Assembly: GCF_004331485.1 (NCBI RefSeq)
Contig: NZ_SJKD01000006.1
Span: forward strand, 496,001 to 560,000
Direction: 5' to 3'
Origin: Kribbella capetownensis
GTDB lineage: Bacteria; Actinomycetota; Actinomycetes; Propionibacteriales; Kribbellaceae
Length of the DNA stretch: 64,000 bases
Under the pieces are notes generated by a model, which saw nothing but the letters and a program-made list of their open reading frames with translations, made no database searches and was not told where the DNA came from. The translations under genes were made by a program, and so were the position numbers. This document shows, piece after piece, positions 26,251 through 34,657 of the stretch; position 1 is the first letter of the stretch; every line of letters begins with the position of its first letter.

Positions 26251-27445
26251 TCGTGTACGTGTAGCCGTTGCCGGTCAGACCGGCCAGGACGCGGTCGCGG
26301 TGGTCCTCGCCTCGCAGTTCGAGCTGTAGCGCCACCTCGACCTCGTCCAGGCTCAGCGTCTCCGAGATGCGCTCGTGCAGTACCTCGATGAGGTTCGCAT
26401 CCGTCCCGGCCAGTTGGGTCAGCAGAGTAGCGAGCCCGCCGGGCATGTCTGGGATCCGCACTCGCAGGGACAGGTAGCGTCCGGCCGCGGCCATGCCGTG
26501 CCGGATGACGCGCATCAGCAGCAGCGGGTCGATGTTGCCGCCGGACAGCACCACCACGACCGGTGGCTTGAACCGCTCCGGCTCGTCCAGTACGGCGGCC
26601 ACCGCGGCGGCACCGGCCGGTTCGACCACCAGCTTCGCCCGCTCCAGCAGCAACAAAAGGGCCTTGGACAACGAATCCTCGCCGACCGTCCGCATCTCCC
26701 CGACGTACTGCTGGACCGCTCCGAACGGTTCCTTGCCCGGCAGTCCGACCGCGATCCCGTCCGCCATCGTCGCCATCTCCGCCAGCTGGACCGGCTCGCC
26801 GGCCGCCAGCGAGGCAGGGTACGCCGCCGCGCCCGCGGCCTGCACGCCGACGACCTCGATCGGCGCCCCGTCGCGTTGCATCGCCGACGCGATCCCGGCG
26901 ATCAGGCCGCCACCACCGGTCGGTACGACGACCGTCCGCACCTGCGGGCACTGCTCGACGATCTCGAGGCCGGCAGTGGCCTGACCGGCGACGATATCGG
27001 GATGGTCGAACGGGTGGATCAGCACCGCACCCGTCTCGGCCTCGAACGCGTGCGCCGCGCGCAGGCAGTCGTCGATCGACGTACCGACGAAGCGGATCTC
27101 CGCGCCGTACGCGCGAGTCGCCTTCTCCTTCGGGATCGGCGCGCCGTGTGGCATGAAGACGGTCGCCTTGATGCCGAGGAGTTGGGCGGCGAGTGCGACG
27201 CCCTGGGCGTGGTTGCCCGCGCTCGCCGCGACCACGCCACGTCTCCGCTCGGCCTTGGACAGCCGCGCCATCCGCACGTAGGCGCCGCGCAGCTTGAACG
27301 ACCCGGTGCGTTGCAGGTTCTCGCACTTCAGGAACACGTCGCCGCCGACCAGTTCACTTAGCCAGCGCGAGTACTCCAGCGGCGTCGGCGCCACCACGTC
27401 ATGCAGCAGATCCGCGGCTCGCACGATGTCCTTGGCATCGATCAC
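26243..27445 (-). CDS. ilvA: Threonine ammonia-lyase (threonine dehydratase)
   Basis: A 400-residue PLP enzyme that converts threonine to 2-oxobutanoate, the first step toward isoleucine. The PLP lysine is K51 in TGSFKLRGA, the glycine-rich phosphate loop is PTGGGGLIAG, and SAGNHAQGVA is present. Residues 325-400 form one ACT-like regulatory domain (RIPDMPGGLATLLTQLAGTDANLIEV). The single short ACT domain is the catabolic/TdcB-like actinobacterial form, so either biosynthetic or degradative use is possible. It stands alone on this strand and converges on the hydrolase gene. Confidence 0.92.
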   Translation of the reverse strand: MIDAKDIVRAADLLHDVVAPTPLEYSRWLSELVGGDVFLKCENLQRTGSFKLRGAYVRMARLSKAERRRGVVAASAGNHAQGVALAAQLLGIKATVFMPHGAPIPKEKATRAYGAEIRFVGTSIDDCLRAAHAFEAETGAVLIHPFDHPDIVAGQATAGLEIVEQCPQVRTVVVPTGGGGLIAGIASAMQRDGAPIEVVGVQAAGAAAYPASLAAGEPVQLAEMATMADGIAVGLPGKEPFGAVQQYVGEMRTVGEDSLSKALLLLLERAKLVVEPAGAAAVAAVLDEPERFKPPVVVVLSGGNIDPLLLMRVIRHGMAAAGRYLSLRVRIPDMPGGLATLLTQLAGTDANLIEVLHERISETLSLDEVEVALQLELRGEDHRDRVLAGLTGNGYTYTIN

Positions 27446-27498
27446 GCCCTTACCCTACGCAGCTAAACCAGTTGCACCCGCCACATACGCTGCGGCTC

Positions 27499-28758
27499 AT
27501 GAAGGTCACGGCTGTCGTGGTGCGCCCCTCCGACGAGGCGGTCCTGATGCTGCCGTCCGGCCTCCCGCAGGTGGAGGTCGCGGAGAAGCTCTGGTTCCCG
27601 GACGTCGAGACCACGGTCCGGGCAGTGCGGGAGCAGCTGTCGATCGAGGCCGTCGTCCTCATCTGCCTCGACGAAGAGCCGGTCACCTACCTCATGCTCT
27701 CGACCGGCACGGTTCCGCCGGATGCCCAGTGGGCGCACGACGTCGACGATCCGGCGGTCGTGGCCGCGCGCAAGCACCTCGCGCTGCCGGCGGACTCCCC
27801 CGTGACCCCGGCGTGGACCAGACCGGGCTGGTACGACGAAGCGCTGCCGTGGATCGACGACGAGCTCGCACGGACTGGCCCGTGGTCCCAGGTGCGCTCG
27901 TGGGGGTTGTCGAACGTACTGCGAATCCCGACGGCGCAGGGAGACGTGTACTTCAAGGCGCTCGCGCACTCCAGCACCATCCGGCCGGCGCGAACGGATG
28001 CGTTGCCGCTGCTGTTCGCGCACGAACCCATGCTGTTGAAGCAGCTCTCCGACGAGCGTCCTGGTGAGGTGCCTGTGCCGCTGGCGGTGGACGAGAAGCG
28101 GGCGTGGATGCTCCTGCCGGACCTCGGTTCCCCGTTGGCCGACTCTCCGGATGTCTCGCTGTGGATCGACGCACTGCGGGCGCACGCCAAGCTTCAGCGC
28201 AGCTATGCGGATCAGCCGGATCGGCTGCTGGAGTTCAGCTGTGTCGATCGTCGGCTCGCCGTGCTGGAGGCGGAGATCGACCGGTTGCTCGGGCCGAACC
28301 CCGCCACCGATCTGCTCGAGCCCGCCGAACGCGCGCTGCTGCCGAGGCGGGCGGAACAGTTGCGTGAGGCAATCACCGAGCTCGCCGCGATCGGCGTACC
28401 GGAGACTTTGCTGCACGGTGATCTGCATCCGCGGAACCTTGCGGTCCGGGATGGTCGGGTGCTGGCGTTCGACTGGACCGACGCCGCTGTGTCCCATCCG
28501 TTCCTGGATCTCGTGACGTTCTTCGAGCAGCGGTCGCCGATGTCGGCGGATCCGCGCTTGAGGGATGCCTATCTGGCCGAGTGGGAGTCGTACGCGTCGC
28601 CCGCGGACCTGCGTCGTGCGCTCGAGCTGGCCGGGGAGCTGGGGGCACTCCACCAGGTCATGACCTACGCGCACCTGCCGGATTCCCTGTCCGGATCGAG
28701 CAAGGAGTCGATGCTCCGGGGCGGCGTGTGGTGGCTCCGGCGGATCCTTGCGCAGTAG
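27499..28758 (+). CDS. APH-fold phosphotransferase with N-terminal extra domain
   Basis: A 419-residue protein. Residues 1-115 form a separate N-terminal domain opening MKVTAVVVRPSDEAVLM, somewhat like a Nudix-type sheet but without a Nudix box that I can see. Residues 120-419 are an aminoglycoside phosphotransferase-like kinase, with catalytic loop LHGDLHPRNL and metal Asp in FDWTDAAVSHP. Substrate is unknown. ATG 27499 lies seven bases after TACGCT (27486-27491), so it is probably leaderless. The neighbouring ilvA is divergent. Confidence 0.85.
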   Translation: MKVTAVVVRPSDEAVLMLPSGLPQVEVAEKLWFPDVETTVRAVREQLSIEAVVLICLDEEPVTYLMLSTGTVPPDAQWAHDVDDPAVVAARKHLALPADSPVTPAWTRPGWYDEALPWIDDELARTGPWSQVRSWGLSNVLRIPTAQGDVYFKALAHSSTIRPARTDALPLLFAHEPMLLKQLSDERPGEVPVPLAVDEKRAWMLLPDLGSPLADSPDVSLWIDALRAHAKLQRSYADQPDRLLEFSCVDRRLAVLEAEIDRLLGPNPATDLLEPAERALLPRRAEQLREAITELAAIGVPETLLHGDLHPRNLAVRDGRVLAFDWTDAAVSHPFLDLVTFFEQRSPMSADPRLRDAYLAEWESYASPADLRRALELAGELGALHQVMTYAHLPDSLSGSSKESMLRGGVWWLRRILAQ

Positions 28759-29571
28759 CTATCGGTGCAGGACGGCGAGTTGGTTCCGCATGCCGCGGCG
28801 GACGGGCGGATCGAGGTACCGGTCCCACGTGGGACGACGCTCGCCGCGCAGGAGGGCGTAGTACGCGAGTGCCTCGGACAACGCGGCTTCGCGGAGGTAC
28901 CCGCGGGCCAGCGGCTGCTTGCCTCGTCCGTTCGGTCGCGGACGGCGCTCGTACGCCGCGTTGGCGGTGAAGATCCCGAGTCCGTAGAACACGGTGAGCA
29001 GATCGGTCAGTGGCTCATGGTCGGGCCGGCGCGCCACCGAGATCCGGCTGCTGCCGAGCAGGAGTTCATGCCCGGCCTCGTGGGCGAAGATCGCGATCAG
29101 AGCGACCGGGTCGGCGGCCAATGCCGGTGACAGCTGGATCTGGTTGCGCTCGGCACCGCGGATCCACCGGCCGGACGGTTCCTTCACCACCGAAGCCGAT
29201 CTGCGGTACGCCGGTCGCCGGATGCCGTCGCCGACGAGTTCGAAGCTGAGGGCGCATTGGTCCGGACGGAGATCCATTCGCGCGCTGACCCGCCGGCACA
29301 ACTCCTCCGCAGCCGGACGGGTGCCGTCGTACCCGGCCGGGATGAGGTCGCCGGGCAACGCGATCGGTCGCAGCACCACGTCGCGGCCGAACTCGGCGAT
29401 CATCCACTCCATCGACGACCGGATCCATCGGCGGCTGCCACCCGGCAAGCGCTCACGTGGCGCCTTCAACTGGGACCGCACCTGCTGGCTCCGCCGCAAC
29501 ACCCCGATCGGATTCCTCACCCGCCGGATCATGCCAATCGGACGCCGATATAAACCCGCCTGGTTAGACAC
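28759..29571 (-). CDS. Putative HExxH zinc metallopeptidase, cytoplasmic, unknown family
   Basis: A 270-residue protein with a HEAGH motif at residues 164-168 within IAIFAHEAGHELLLGSS. A candidate third ligand is one of the acidic residues in PDHEPLTDLL or ALSEALAYYAL further on. The N-terminus is strongly basic (RRPIGMIRRVRNPIGVLRR), which could bind nucleic acid or membrane; there is no signal peptide or clear transmembrane helix. I do not recognise the family. It lies just downstream of the ABC exporter operon on the same strand, three bases after the last permease gene's stop, and may be its last member. Confidence 0.7.
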   Translation of the reverse strand: MSNQAGLYRRPIGMIRRVRNPIGVLRRSQQVRSQLKAPRERLPGGSRRWIRSSMEWMIAEFGRDVVLRPIALPGDLIPAGYDGTRPAAEELCRRVSARMDLRPDQCALSFELVGDGIRRPAYRRSASVVKEPSGRWIRGAERNQIQLSPALAADPVALIAIFAHEAGHELLLGSSRISVARRPDHEPLTDLLTVFYGLGIFTANAAYERRPRPNGRGKQPLARGYLREAALSEALAYYALLRGERRPTWDRYLDPPVRRGMRNQLAVLHR

Positions 29572-29574
29572 GCC

Positions 29575-30387
29575 CTACTTCAGCAGGAGTTTGCCGAGGC
29601 GTTGGGAGGCGATGTACATGCCGATCGTGCCCATGGCGGCGAGGTAGAAGGCGTGGACGAGGAGGAACCAGCCGACGGTGCCGGTGGTGAGGGCGCGCTC
29701 GATCACGACGCCCTGGTAGAGCGGGGTGATCTCGACCAGCCAGCGGATCGCCTCCGGGTAGGTCTCGACCGGGTAGAAGGTGGCCGAGAACAGGAACATC
29801 GGCATCGCCGCCAGCTGGACGAACTCGAAGTCCTGCCAGCTGCGCATGAACGTGGTCAGCGCCATCCCCGCGCCGGCGAACGCGAGCGCGATCAGGACCG
29901 AGGTAGGCAGCGCGAGCAGCGCCCACCACGACGTGATCAGGCCCATCCCGAGCATCACCACGATGAACATCGCCGAGTAGCAGGCACCGCGCAGCAGCGC
30001 CCAGGTCACCTCACCGGTCGCGATGTCCCACGGCCGCAGCGGCGTCGCCAGGATCGAGTCGTAGAGCTTGGCGTACTTCATCCGGAAGAAGATGTTGTAC
30101 GTCGAGTCGAAGATCGCGCCGTTCATCGCCGAACTGGCCAGCATCGCCGGCGCGACGAACGCGGCGTACCCGATCGTGGTGCCGTCGGACAGGGTGAAGT
30201 CGCCGACCAGTTGCGCGACACCGATGCCGATCGAGAGCAGGTAGAACAGCGGCTCGAAGAAGCCGGACAAGAAGACGATCCAGGACCGCCGGTAGAGCAG
30301 GAAGTTGCGCTCGACGATGTGCCGTCCACCGCCGCCACCGAGGACGCGGGCCGGGAGCGGGACGACCCGGGCAGTGAGGGTCGTCAT
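29575..30387 (-). CDS. ABC-2 type permease, second subunit
   Basis: A 270-residue permease with six hydrophobic segments and the ABC-2 features SFFEPLFYLLSIGIG-like and KYAKLYDSILATPLRPWD. It should pair with the second permease at 30387-31169 to give a heterodimeric exporter. Its ATG overlaps the upstream stop as TGATG, a one-base overlap that favours reinitiation and equal subunit amounts. Confidence 0.9.
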   Translation of the reverse strand: MTTLTARVVPLPARVLGGGGGRHIVERNFLLYRRSWIVFLSGFFEPLFYLLSIGIGVAQLVGDFTLSDGTTIGYAAFVAPAMLASSAMNGAIFDSTYNIFFRMKYAKLYDSILATPLRPWDIATGEVTWALLRGACYSAMFIVVMLGMGLITSWWALLALPTSVLIALAFAGAGMALTTFMRSWQDFEFVQLAAMPMFLFSATFYPVETYPEAIRWLVEITPLYQGVVIERALTTGTVGWFLLVHAFYLAAMGTIGMYIASQRLGKLLLK

Positions 30388-31169
30388 CAACCCACCAGCC
30401 TCTTGGTGAAGCCGCGGACGGCGAACCACGTGCCGACCGCGAACCAGGCGAGCAGGTAGGCGACGTTGAGCAGCGCGAGCGGCGGGTTGATCGTGCCCAT
30501 CGCCAGATCGCGGGACAGAGCCACCCCGTGCCACAGCGGGCTGAGGTAGGCGAGCCACTCGATCCAGTCCGGCAGCTGGGAGACCGGGAAGAACGCACCG
30601 GAGAACAGGAACGCCGGGATCACCCCGAACCGGAAGATCATCGCGAAGCCCGCGTCGTTCTCCAGCGTCGTCGCCACGGCCACGACCGGGGCCGCGGCGG
30701 CCATCCCGACCAGCAGCACCACCGGCAGCGCGAGCACTCCCAGCGGGGAGCTCAGCCCACCGAACAGGGCGATCACCACGAGGAAGACCGCGCACGTGCT
30801 CCCGACCCGGAAAGCGATGAAGCCGAACTGACCGGCGACGACGTCCACCGGCCGCAGTGGAGACGCGATCATCGAGTGGAAGAACTTCTGCCATTTCAGC
30901 CCACTCATCACCGGGTACGTCGACTCGCCCACGGCCACCTGCAACGCGGTGGAGGCGAGCAACCCGGGCGCGATGAACTGCAGGTAGCTGACGCCGCCGA
31001 GCGCACCCGTCCCGTTCCGGTCGACGAAGGAGCCGAGGCCGATCCCCATCGCGGCCAGGTAGAGCAGTGGCAGCAGGAAGCTGCTGATCAGCGTGCCCTT
31101 CCAGGTCCGCTTGTAGACGGTCAGCCAGTAGTCGAACTGACGACGACCGTTCTCCAGGACGAGCGCCAT
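30387..31169 (-). CDS. ABC-2 type permease, first subunit
   Basis: A 260-residue permease with six hydrophobic segments. The conserved QKFFHSMIASPLRPVDVV block near residues 93-110 parallels YDSILATPLRPWD in its partner, showing the two are paralogues. Substrate is unknown. It is joined to the ATPase by a TGATG overlap at 31169 and to the partner permease by another at 30387. Confidence 0.9.
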   Translation of the reverse strand: MALVLENGRRQFDYWLTVYKRTWKGTLISSFLLPLLYLAAMGIGLGSFVDRNGTGALGGVSYLQFIAPGLLASTALQVAVGESTYPVMSGLKWQKFFHSMIASPLRPVDVVAGQFGFIAFRVGSTCAVFLVVIALFGGLSSPLGVLALPVVLLVGMAAAAPVVAVATTLENDAGFAMIFRFGVIPAFLFSGAFFPVSQLPDWIEWLAYLSPLWHGVALSRDLAMGTINPPLALLNVAYLLAWFAVGTWFAVRGFTKRLVG

Positions 31170-32116
31170 CAGTCGACCAACGTCCGGCCGGTGAGGCGGA
31201 GGAACACGTCCTCCAGAGTCGAGCGGCGGACCAGGACGGAGGCCGGCTCCAGCCCGCGCTCGTGGACGGCCGCGACCGCGCGCTCGCCGTCGTCGGTGTA
31301 GAGCAGCAGGCGGTCCGGCAGCACCTCGATGCGCTGGGCCAGGTCCTCGACCTTCTCCGCCAGGGCATCGTGGTCGGACGACATCACCTCCGGCCCGAAC
31401 CGCAGCTCGGTCACCTCACGCGTCGAGTAGTCCCGGATCAGGTCGGCCGGCGACCCCTCGGCAGCGATCAGTCCGCCGTCCATCACCACCAGCCGGTCGC
31501 AGAGCTGCTCGGCCTCGTCCATGTAGTGCGTGGTGATGATCAGCGTCACGCCGGCCTGCTTCAGCCGGAACAGCTTGTCCCACAACAGGTGCCGGGCCTG
31601 TGGATCCAGCCCGGTCGTCGGCTCGTCGAGCAGCAACAGGTCGGGGTTGCTCACCAGCGACCGCGCGATCGTCAACCGCCGCTTCATCCCGCCGGACAGC
31701 TCGTCGACCTTGACGTCCGCCTTCTCGGTGAGCGAGACGAACGCGAGCAACTCGTCCGCGCGACTGCGGCACTCCGCCCGGCTCAGACCGAAGTACCGGC
31801 CGTAGATGGTCAGGTTCTCCCGGACGGACAGCTCGGTGTCGAGGGTGTCGTCCTGTGGGCAGACGCCGAGCCGGGCCCGGATCGACGGGCCCTCGGTGGC
31901 CGGGTCCATGCCGAGGATCTGCAGCGTGCCGCCACTGGTCGGTGAGACCGCGCCGATCATCCGCATCGTCGACGACTTGCCCGCGCCGTTCGGCCCGAGG
32001 AACCCGAACGCCTCCCCGCGCCACACATCCAGGTCGATGCCCTTGACCGCTTCGAAGTCGCCGTACGACTTGCGCAGTCCACGGACATGGACCAGGGACT
32101 CCCGCTGCTCACTCAC
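31169..32116 (-). CDS. ABC exporter ATPase (DrrA/NodI-like)
   Basis: A 315-residue ATPase: Walker A GPNGAGKSS at about residues 42-50, signature LSGGMKRRLTIARSL, Walker B LLLLDEPTTGLDPQ and the C-terminal TLEDVFLRLTGR, as in NodI/DrrA exporters. GTG 32116 is preferred over an ATG at 32173 because it matches family length. It is the first gene of a tightly coupled operon with two permeases and perhaps the HExxH protein. NodI/NodJ-like systems export lipo-oligosaccharides or drugs; the cargo here is unknown. Confidence 0.92.
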   Translation of the reverse strand: MSEQRESLVHVRGLRKSYGDFEAVKGIDLDVWRGEAFGFLGPNGAGKSSTMRMIGAVSPTSGGTLQILGMDPATEGPSIRARLGVCPQDDTLDTELSVRENLTIYGRYFGLSRAECRSRADELLAFVSLTEKADVKVDELSGGMKRRLTIARSLVSNPDLLLLDEPTTGLDPQARHLLWDKLFRLKQAGVTLIITTHYMDEAEQLCDRLVVMDGGLIAAEGSPADLIRDYSTREVTELRFGPEVMSSDHDALAEKVEDLAQRIEVLPDRLLLYTDDGERAVAAVHERGLEPASVLVRRSTLEDVFLRLTGRTLVD

Positions 32117-32206
32117 GGACCCGACCCTAGACCGACCGGCCGACAGTTTTCTTGTCGATTTGAGCGGTTCCATCCATCGACGCTAGAACCTCGACACGAC
32201 TGGAGC

Positions 32207-32938
32207 TCAACCGCGGCCGACGTACGGCATGCCTGCGGCCATCACGGTCAGCGTGGGTACGGCGACCGACGTCGGGAGCTGGGCGATCCGGACCACGAAG
32301 TCCGCCACGATCTTCGGATCGAACGTCGGCTCGACCGCGATCGTGCCGTCCGGCTGGAGCACGCCCTGCCCCATCCGCTCGGTCATCGGGGTCGCGGCGT
32401 TCCCGATGTCGATCTGGCACGCCGTGATCCCGTGCGCCCGGCCTTCCAGCTCGAGGCCCTTCGTCAGCCCCGTGACGGCGTGCTTGCTGGCCGTGTACGC
32501 GATCCCCTGCGGCCGCGGGACATGCGCCGAGATGGAGCCGTTGTTGATGATCCGACCACCCTTCGGGTCCTGCCGCAGCATCAACGCGAACGCCGCCTGC
32601 GCACACAGGAACGATCCGGTCAGGTTGGTGTCCACCACTCGCCGCCAGTCCTCCTCGGCCAGGTCCTCCACCCCAGCCGCCGGCGCACCGGTCCCCGCGT
32701 TGTTCACGAGTACGTCGATCCGCTCGAGCCCGCCGAAGAGCGCACGCACCGCGTCGCCATCGGCAACATCCAGCACCGCGGTCCGCACTCGCCCCTCAGC
32801 CGACTGGGCGGCGGTCTCGCGGAGCTTCTCCTCGGTCCGCCCAGTGACAGTCACCTCGAACCCAGCCGCCGCCAACGCCAGCGCCATCTCGCGCCCGAGC
32901 CCCGAACCACCACCGGTCACCACCGCTACCTGCGCCAT
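32207..32938 (-). CDS. Short-chain dehydrogenase/reductase
   Basis: A 243-residue SDR. The cofactor motif TGGGSGLGRE is at residues 8-17, NNAG at about 78-81, and the catalytic triad is seen as NGSIS followed by YTASK (Tyr and Lys) at about residues 152-156. An Arg after the second strand (TGRTEEKL) suggests NADP(H) preference. Substrate is unknown. Its start overlaps the end of the upstream CPBP gene by 13 bases, so they are co-transcribed. Confidence 0.92.
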   Translation of the reverse strand: MAQVAVVTGGGSGLGREMALALAAAGFEVTVTGRTEEKLRETAAQSAEGRVRTAVLDVADGDAVRALFGGLERIDVLVNNAGTGAPAAGVEDLAEEDWRRVVDTNLTGSFLCAQAAFALMLRQDPKGGRIINNGSISAHVPRPQGIAYTASKHAVTGLTKGLELEGRAHGITACQIDIGNAATPMTERMGQGVLQPDGTIAVEPTFDPKIVADFVVRIAQLPTSVAVPTLTVMAAGMPYVGRG

Positions 32939-33750
32939 CCTGGCACTCTCCTGTCGCTCGCCGAATCGGCGTCTAGCATCGCAGGATCCTCAGAGGGACG
33001 GCGCGACCAGTACCAGCCGACGGCACCCGCCGTGGCGGTCATGACCGAGAGCTCCACCCAGACACCGTGGCCGAGCGGGGGAATCAGCTCCTCGGTGAGG
33101 TTCCAGGCCGCGTGCGCGAGGATGGCCGCCGGTACGCCGCCGCGAAGGCGTTCGGTGACGAACAGGATCACGTAGGTCAGCGGGAACAACCCCAGGAAGA
33201 ACGTCAGTCCCTGCTGGGTGAACAGTCCGTCGTCATGCTGACCGGTGCCGTTCAGGAAGTACAGCGGCACGTGCCACAGGCCCCACGCCGCGCCCACGAC
33301 CACGGTGGTGGCCAACTGGCCGTAGTACCTGCGCAGCCGAGGCTGCACATACCCCCGCCAGCCGAACTCTTCGGCGACCGGTCCGGCCAGGAACGTGTAG
33401 GCCAATGCTCCGAGTGGTCCGCCGGCGCCGGCGATCACGTCGGCCGCATGGTCGGGGAACGCCGCGAGGTGTCCGGTCAACGCAGACGCCGCCAGCGGCG
33501 GCAGTGCGCCGAGCAGTACGGCGACGATCGGCCACCGCCACGACCACCTCACCACCCGCTGCGTCTCGCGACGCCACAGCCACATCACCAGGGCCGCCAG
33601 AGACGGGCCGGATGCCGCCAGGACGAAAACGAGCATCCCGCCGCCCTCGTCGATGTTCGCGCCCAGCACGCCCAGGATCGCCCAGGGCAACCAGGTCAGG
33701 ACGAGACAGACCGCTGCGAACTCCAGCAGCCGGCGCCTCGTCGTCGCCAT
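32926..33750 (-). CDS. CPBP family intramembrane metalloprotease
   Basis: A protein of about 274 residues with seven or eight hydrophobic helices. The CPBP/Rce1 motifs are all present: EEFGWRGY (catalytic Glu pair and Arg), WGLWHVPLYFL (His) and the late HAAWN (His/Asn). Members process prenylated or bacteriocin-related peptides or act in immunity; the target here is unknown. ATG 33750 gives the usual short cytoplasmic N-terminus; an upstream GTG and an ATG at 33813 are possible. It overlaps the SDR gene. Confidence 0.88.
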   Translation of the reverse strand: MATTRRRLLEFAAVCLVLTWLPWAILGVLGANIDEGGGMLVFVLAASGPSLAALVMWLWRRETQRVVRWSWRWPIVAVLLGALPPLAASALTGHLAAFPDHAADVIAGAGGPLGALAYTFLAGPVAEEFGWRGYVQPRLRRYYGQLATTVVVGAAWGLWHVPLYFLNGTGQHDDGLFTQQGLTFFLGLFPLTYVILFVTERLRGGVPAAILAHAAWNLTEELIPPLGHGVWVELSVMTATAGAVGWYWSRRPSEDPAMLDADSASDRRVPGWRR

Positions 33751-34054
33751 GCTGTTCACCGACCGGCCGTCGATCGCCGTCACGCGTCCCCCAGCAGCTC
33801 GCAGGAATATCACCCGAGCCAGCTTCGTTGCCCTCAGACGGGTAGGCCAGGGTGCCAGACCGACCAGCCACCGGGGTCCTAGGTCCCCAGGTGCGTCACA
33901 AAACGCACCCCTCCGCCGTCACTAGATCGTGCACCGGTCCTCGTCGTCCACGAACAGTGATCACCCGAAGACTGTGAGTAAGTGAGTGGCGACTCAGTCA
34001 GGAATCTTGGAAACTCATTTGCGTGTATCACGCAAGCATGTATATGCTTGCAGC
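33751..34054. other. Intergenic region between CPBP and MarR genes
   Basis: I see no gene in these 304 bases. The right half holds a palindrome at 33983-33996 and the first parts of the nested operators of the MarR-MFS operon. The left half is ordinary high-GC sequence with no motif I can name. Confidence 0.6.
33983..33996. promoter_or_regulatory. Palindrome TGAGT-N4-ACTCA upstream of the MarR-DHA2 operon
   Basis: Perfect 5-bp arms TGAGT and ACTCA flank GGCG about 60 bases upstream of the MarR start. It lies where a promoter or a second regulator site would be. Confidence 0.35.
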
Positions 34055-34060
34055 ATGCAA
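34019..34060. promoter_or_regulatory. Three overlapping TTGC/GCAA palindromes over the MarR start
   Basis: Three perfect inverted repeats run into each other: TTGCGTG-TAT-CACGCAA (34019-34035), GCAAGCAT-GTAT-ATGCTTGC (34032-34051) and TTGCA-GCA-TGCAA (34048-34060). The half-site TTGC/GCAA alternates four times. The last palindrome contains the ATG at 34055, so binding would block both transcription and any leaderless start. Confidence 0.8.
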
Positions 34061-34657
34061 GTAAACGACGCGTACTCTCCGCAGACCCCGATCGAGGGCG
34101 TGCTGCACGCGTTTACCAGGATCGGCCGGCGGCTGAAGGCCAAGCAGCCCGGGGACACGATCGACCACAGCGTCCACCTGGTGCTGTTCGTGCTGCGGTG
34201 CAGCGGAGCGCTGCGCCTGTCCGACCTGGCCAACCGGATGGAGCTGGACGCCTCGACCGCGAGCCGGCACGTGCGGTCGCTGGAGCAGCTGGGCCTGGTC
34301 CGCCGCTCCCCCGACCCCGACGACGGCCGCGCCTTCCGGGTCGAGCTGACCGAGAAGGGCATCGAGGAGTGGGACGCCGGCGCCCGACGCCGGATGGAGC
34401 TGCTGAGCGCAGCCATGGACGGCTGGTCCGAGGACGACGTCCTGACCTTCGAGCGCCTGATGACACGGTTCGCCGACGGAGTCGCGAGCCTGACCGACCC
34501 GGCCATCGAGAAGAGCTGGGCAGACAAGGGCTGGGCCGCTGTCGCCCCGCGCCTACGCCCGGCACCCGCGGCCGAGCGCCGTACCCAAGACTTCGTGGCC
34601 GGTGGCGACCCCACCGCTCGCGAGAACACCGACAAGAAGCTGGGGAGCACCACATGA
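34055..34657 (+). CDS. MarR family transcriptional regulator
   Basis: A 200-residue winged-helix regulator. The recognition region LSDLANRMELDASTASRHV is at about residues 60-78, and the wing is PDPDDGRAFRVELTEKG. A C-terminal extension of about 50 residues is rich in Ala, Arg and Pro and beyond the usual family length. Translation starts at ATG 34055 inside the operator. The stop overlaps the DHA2 exporter start as ATGA, so regulator and exporter form one autoregulated operon. Confidence 0.92.
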   Translation: MQVNDAYSPQTPIEGVLHAFTRIGRRLKAKQPGDTIDHSVHLVLFVLRCSGALRLSDLANRMELDASTASRHVRSLEQLGLVRRSPDPDDGRAFRVELTEKGIEEWDAGARRRMELLSAAMDGWSEDDVLTFERLMTRFADGVASLTDPAIEKSWADKGWAAVAPRLRPAPAAERRTQDFVAGGDPTARENTDKKLGSTT

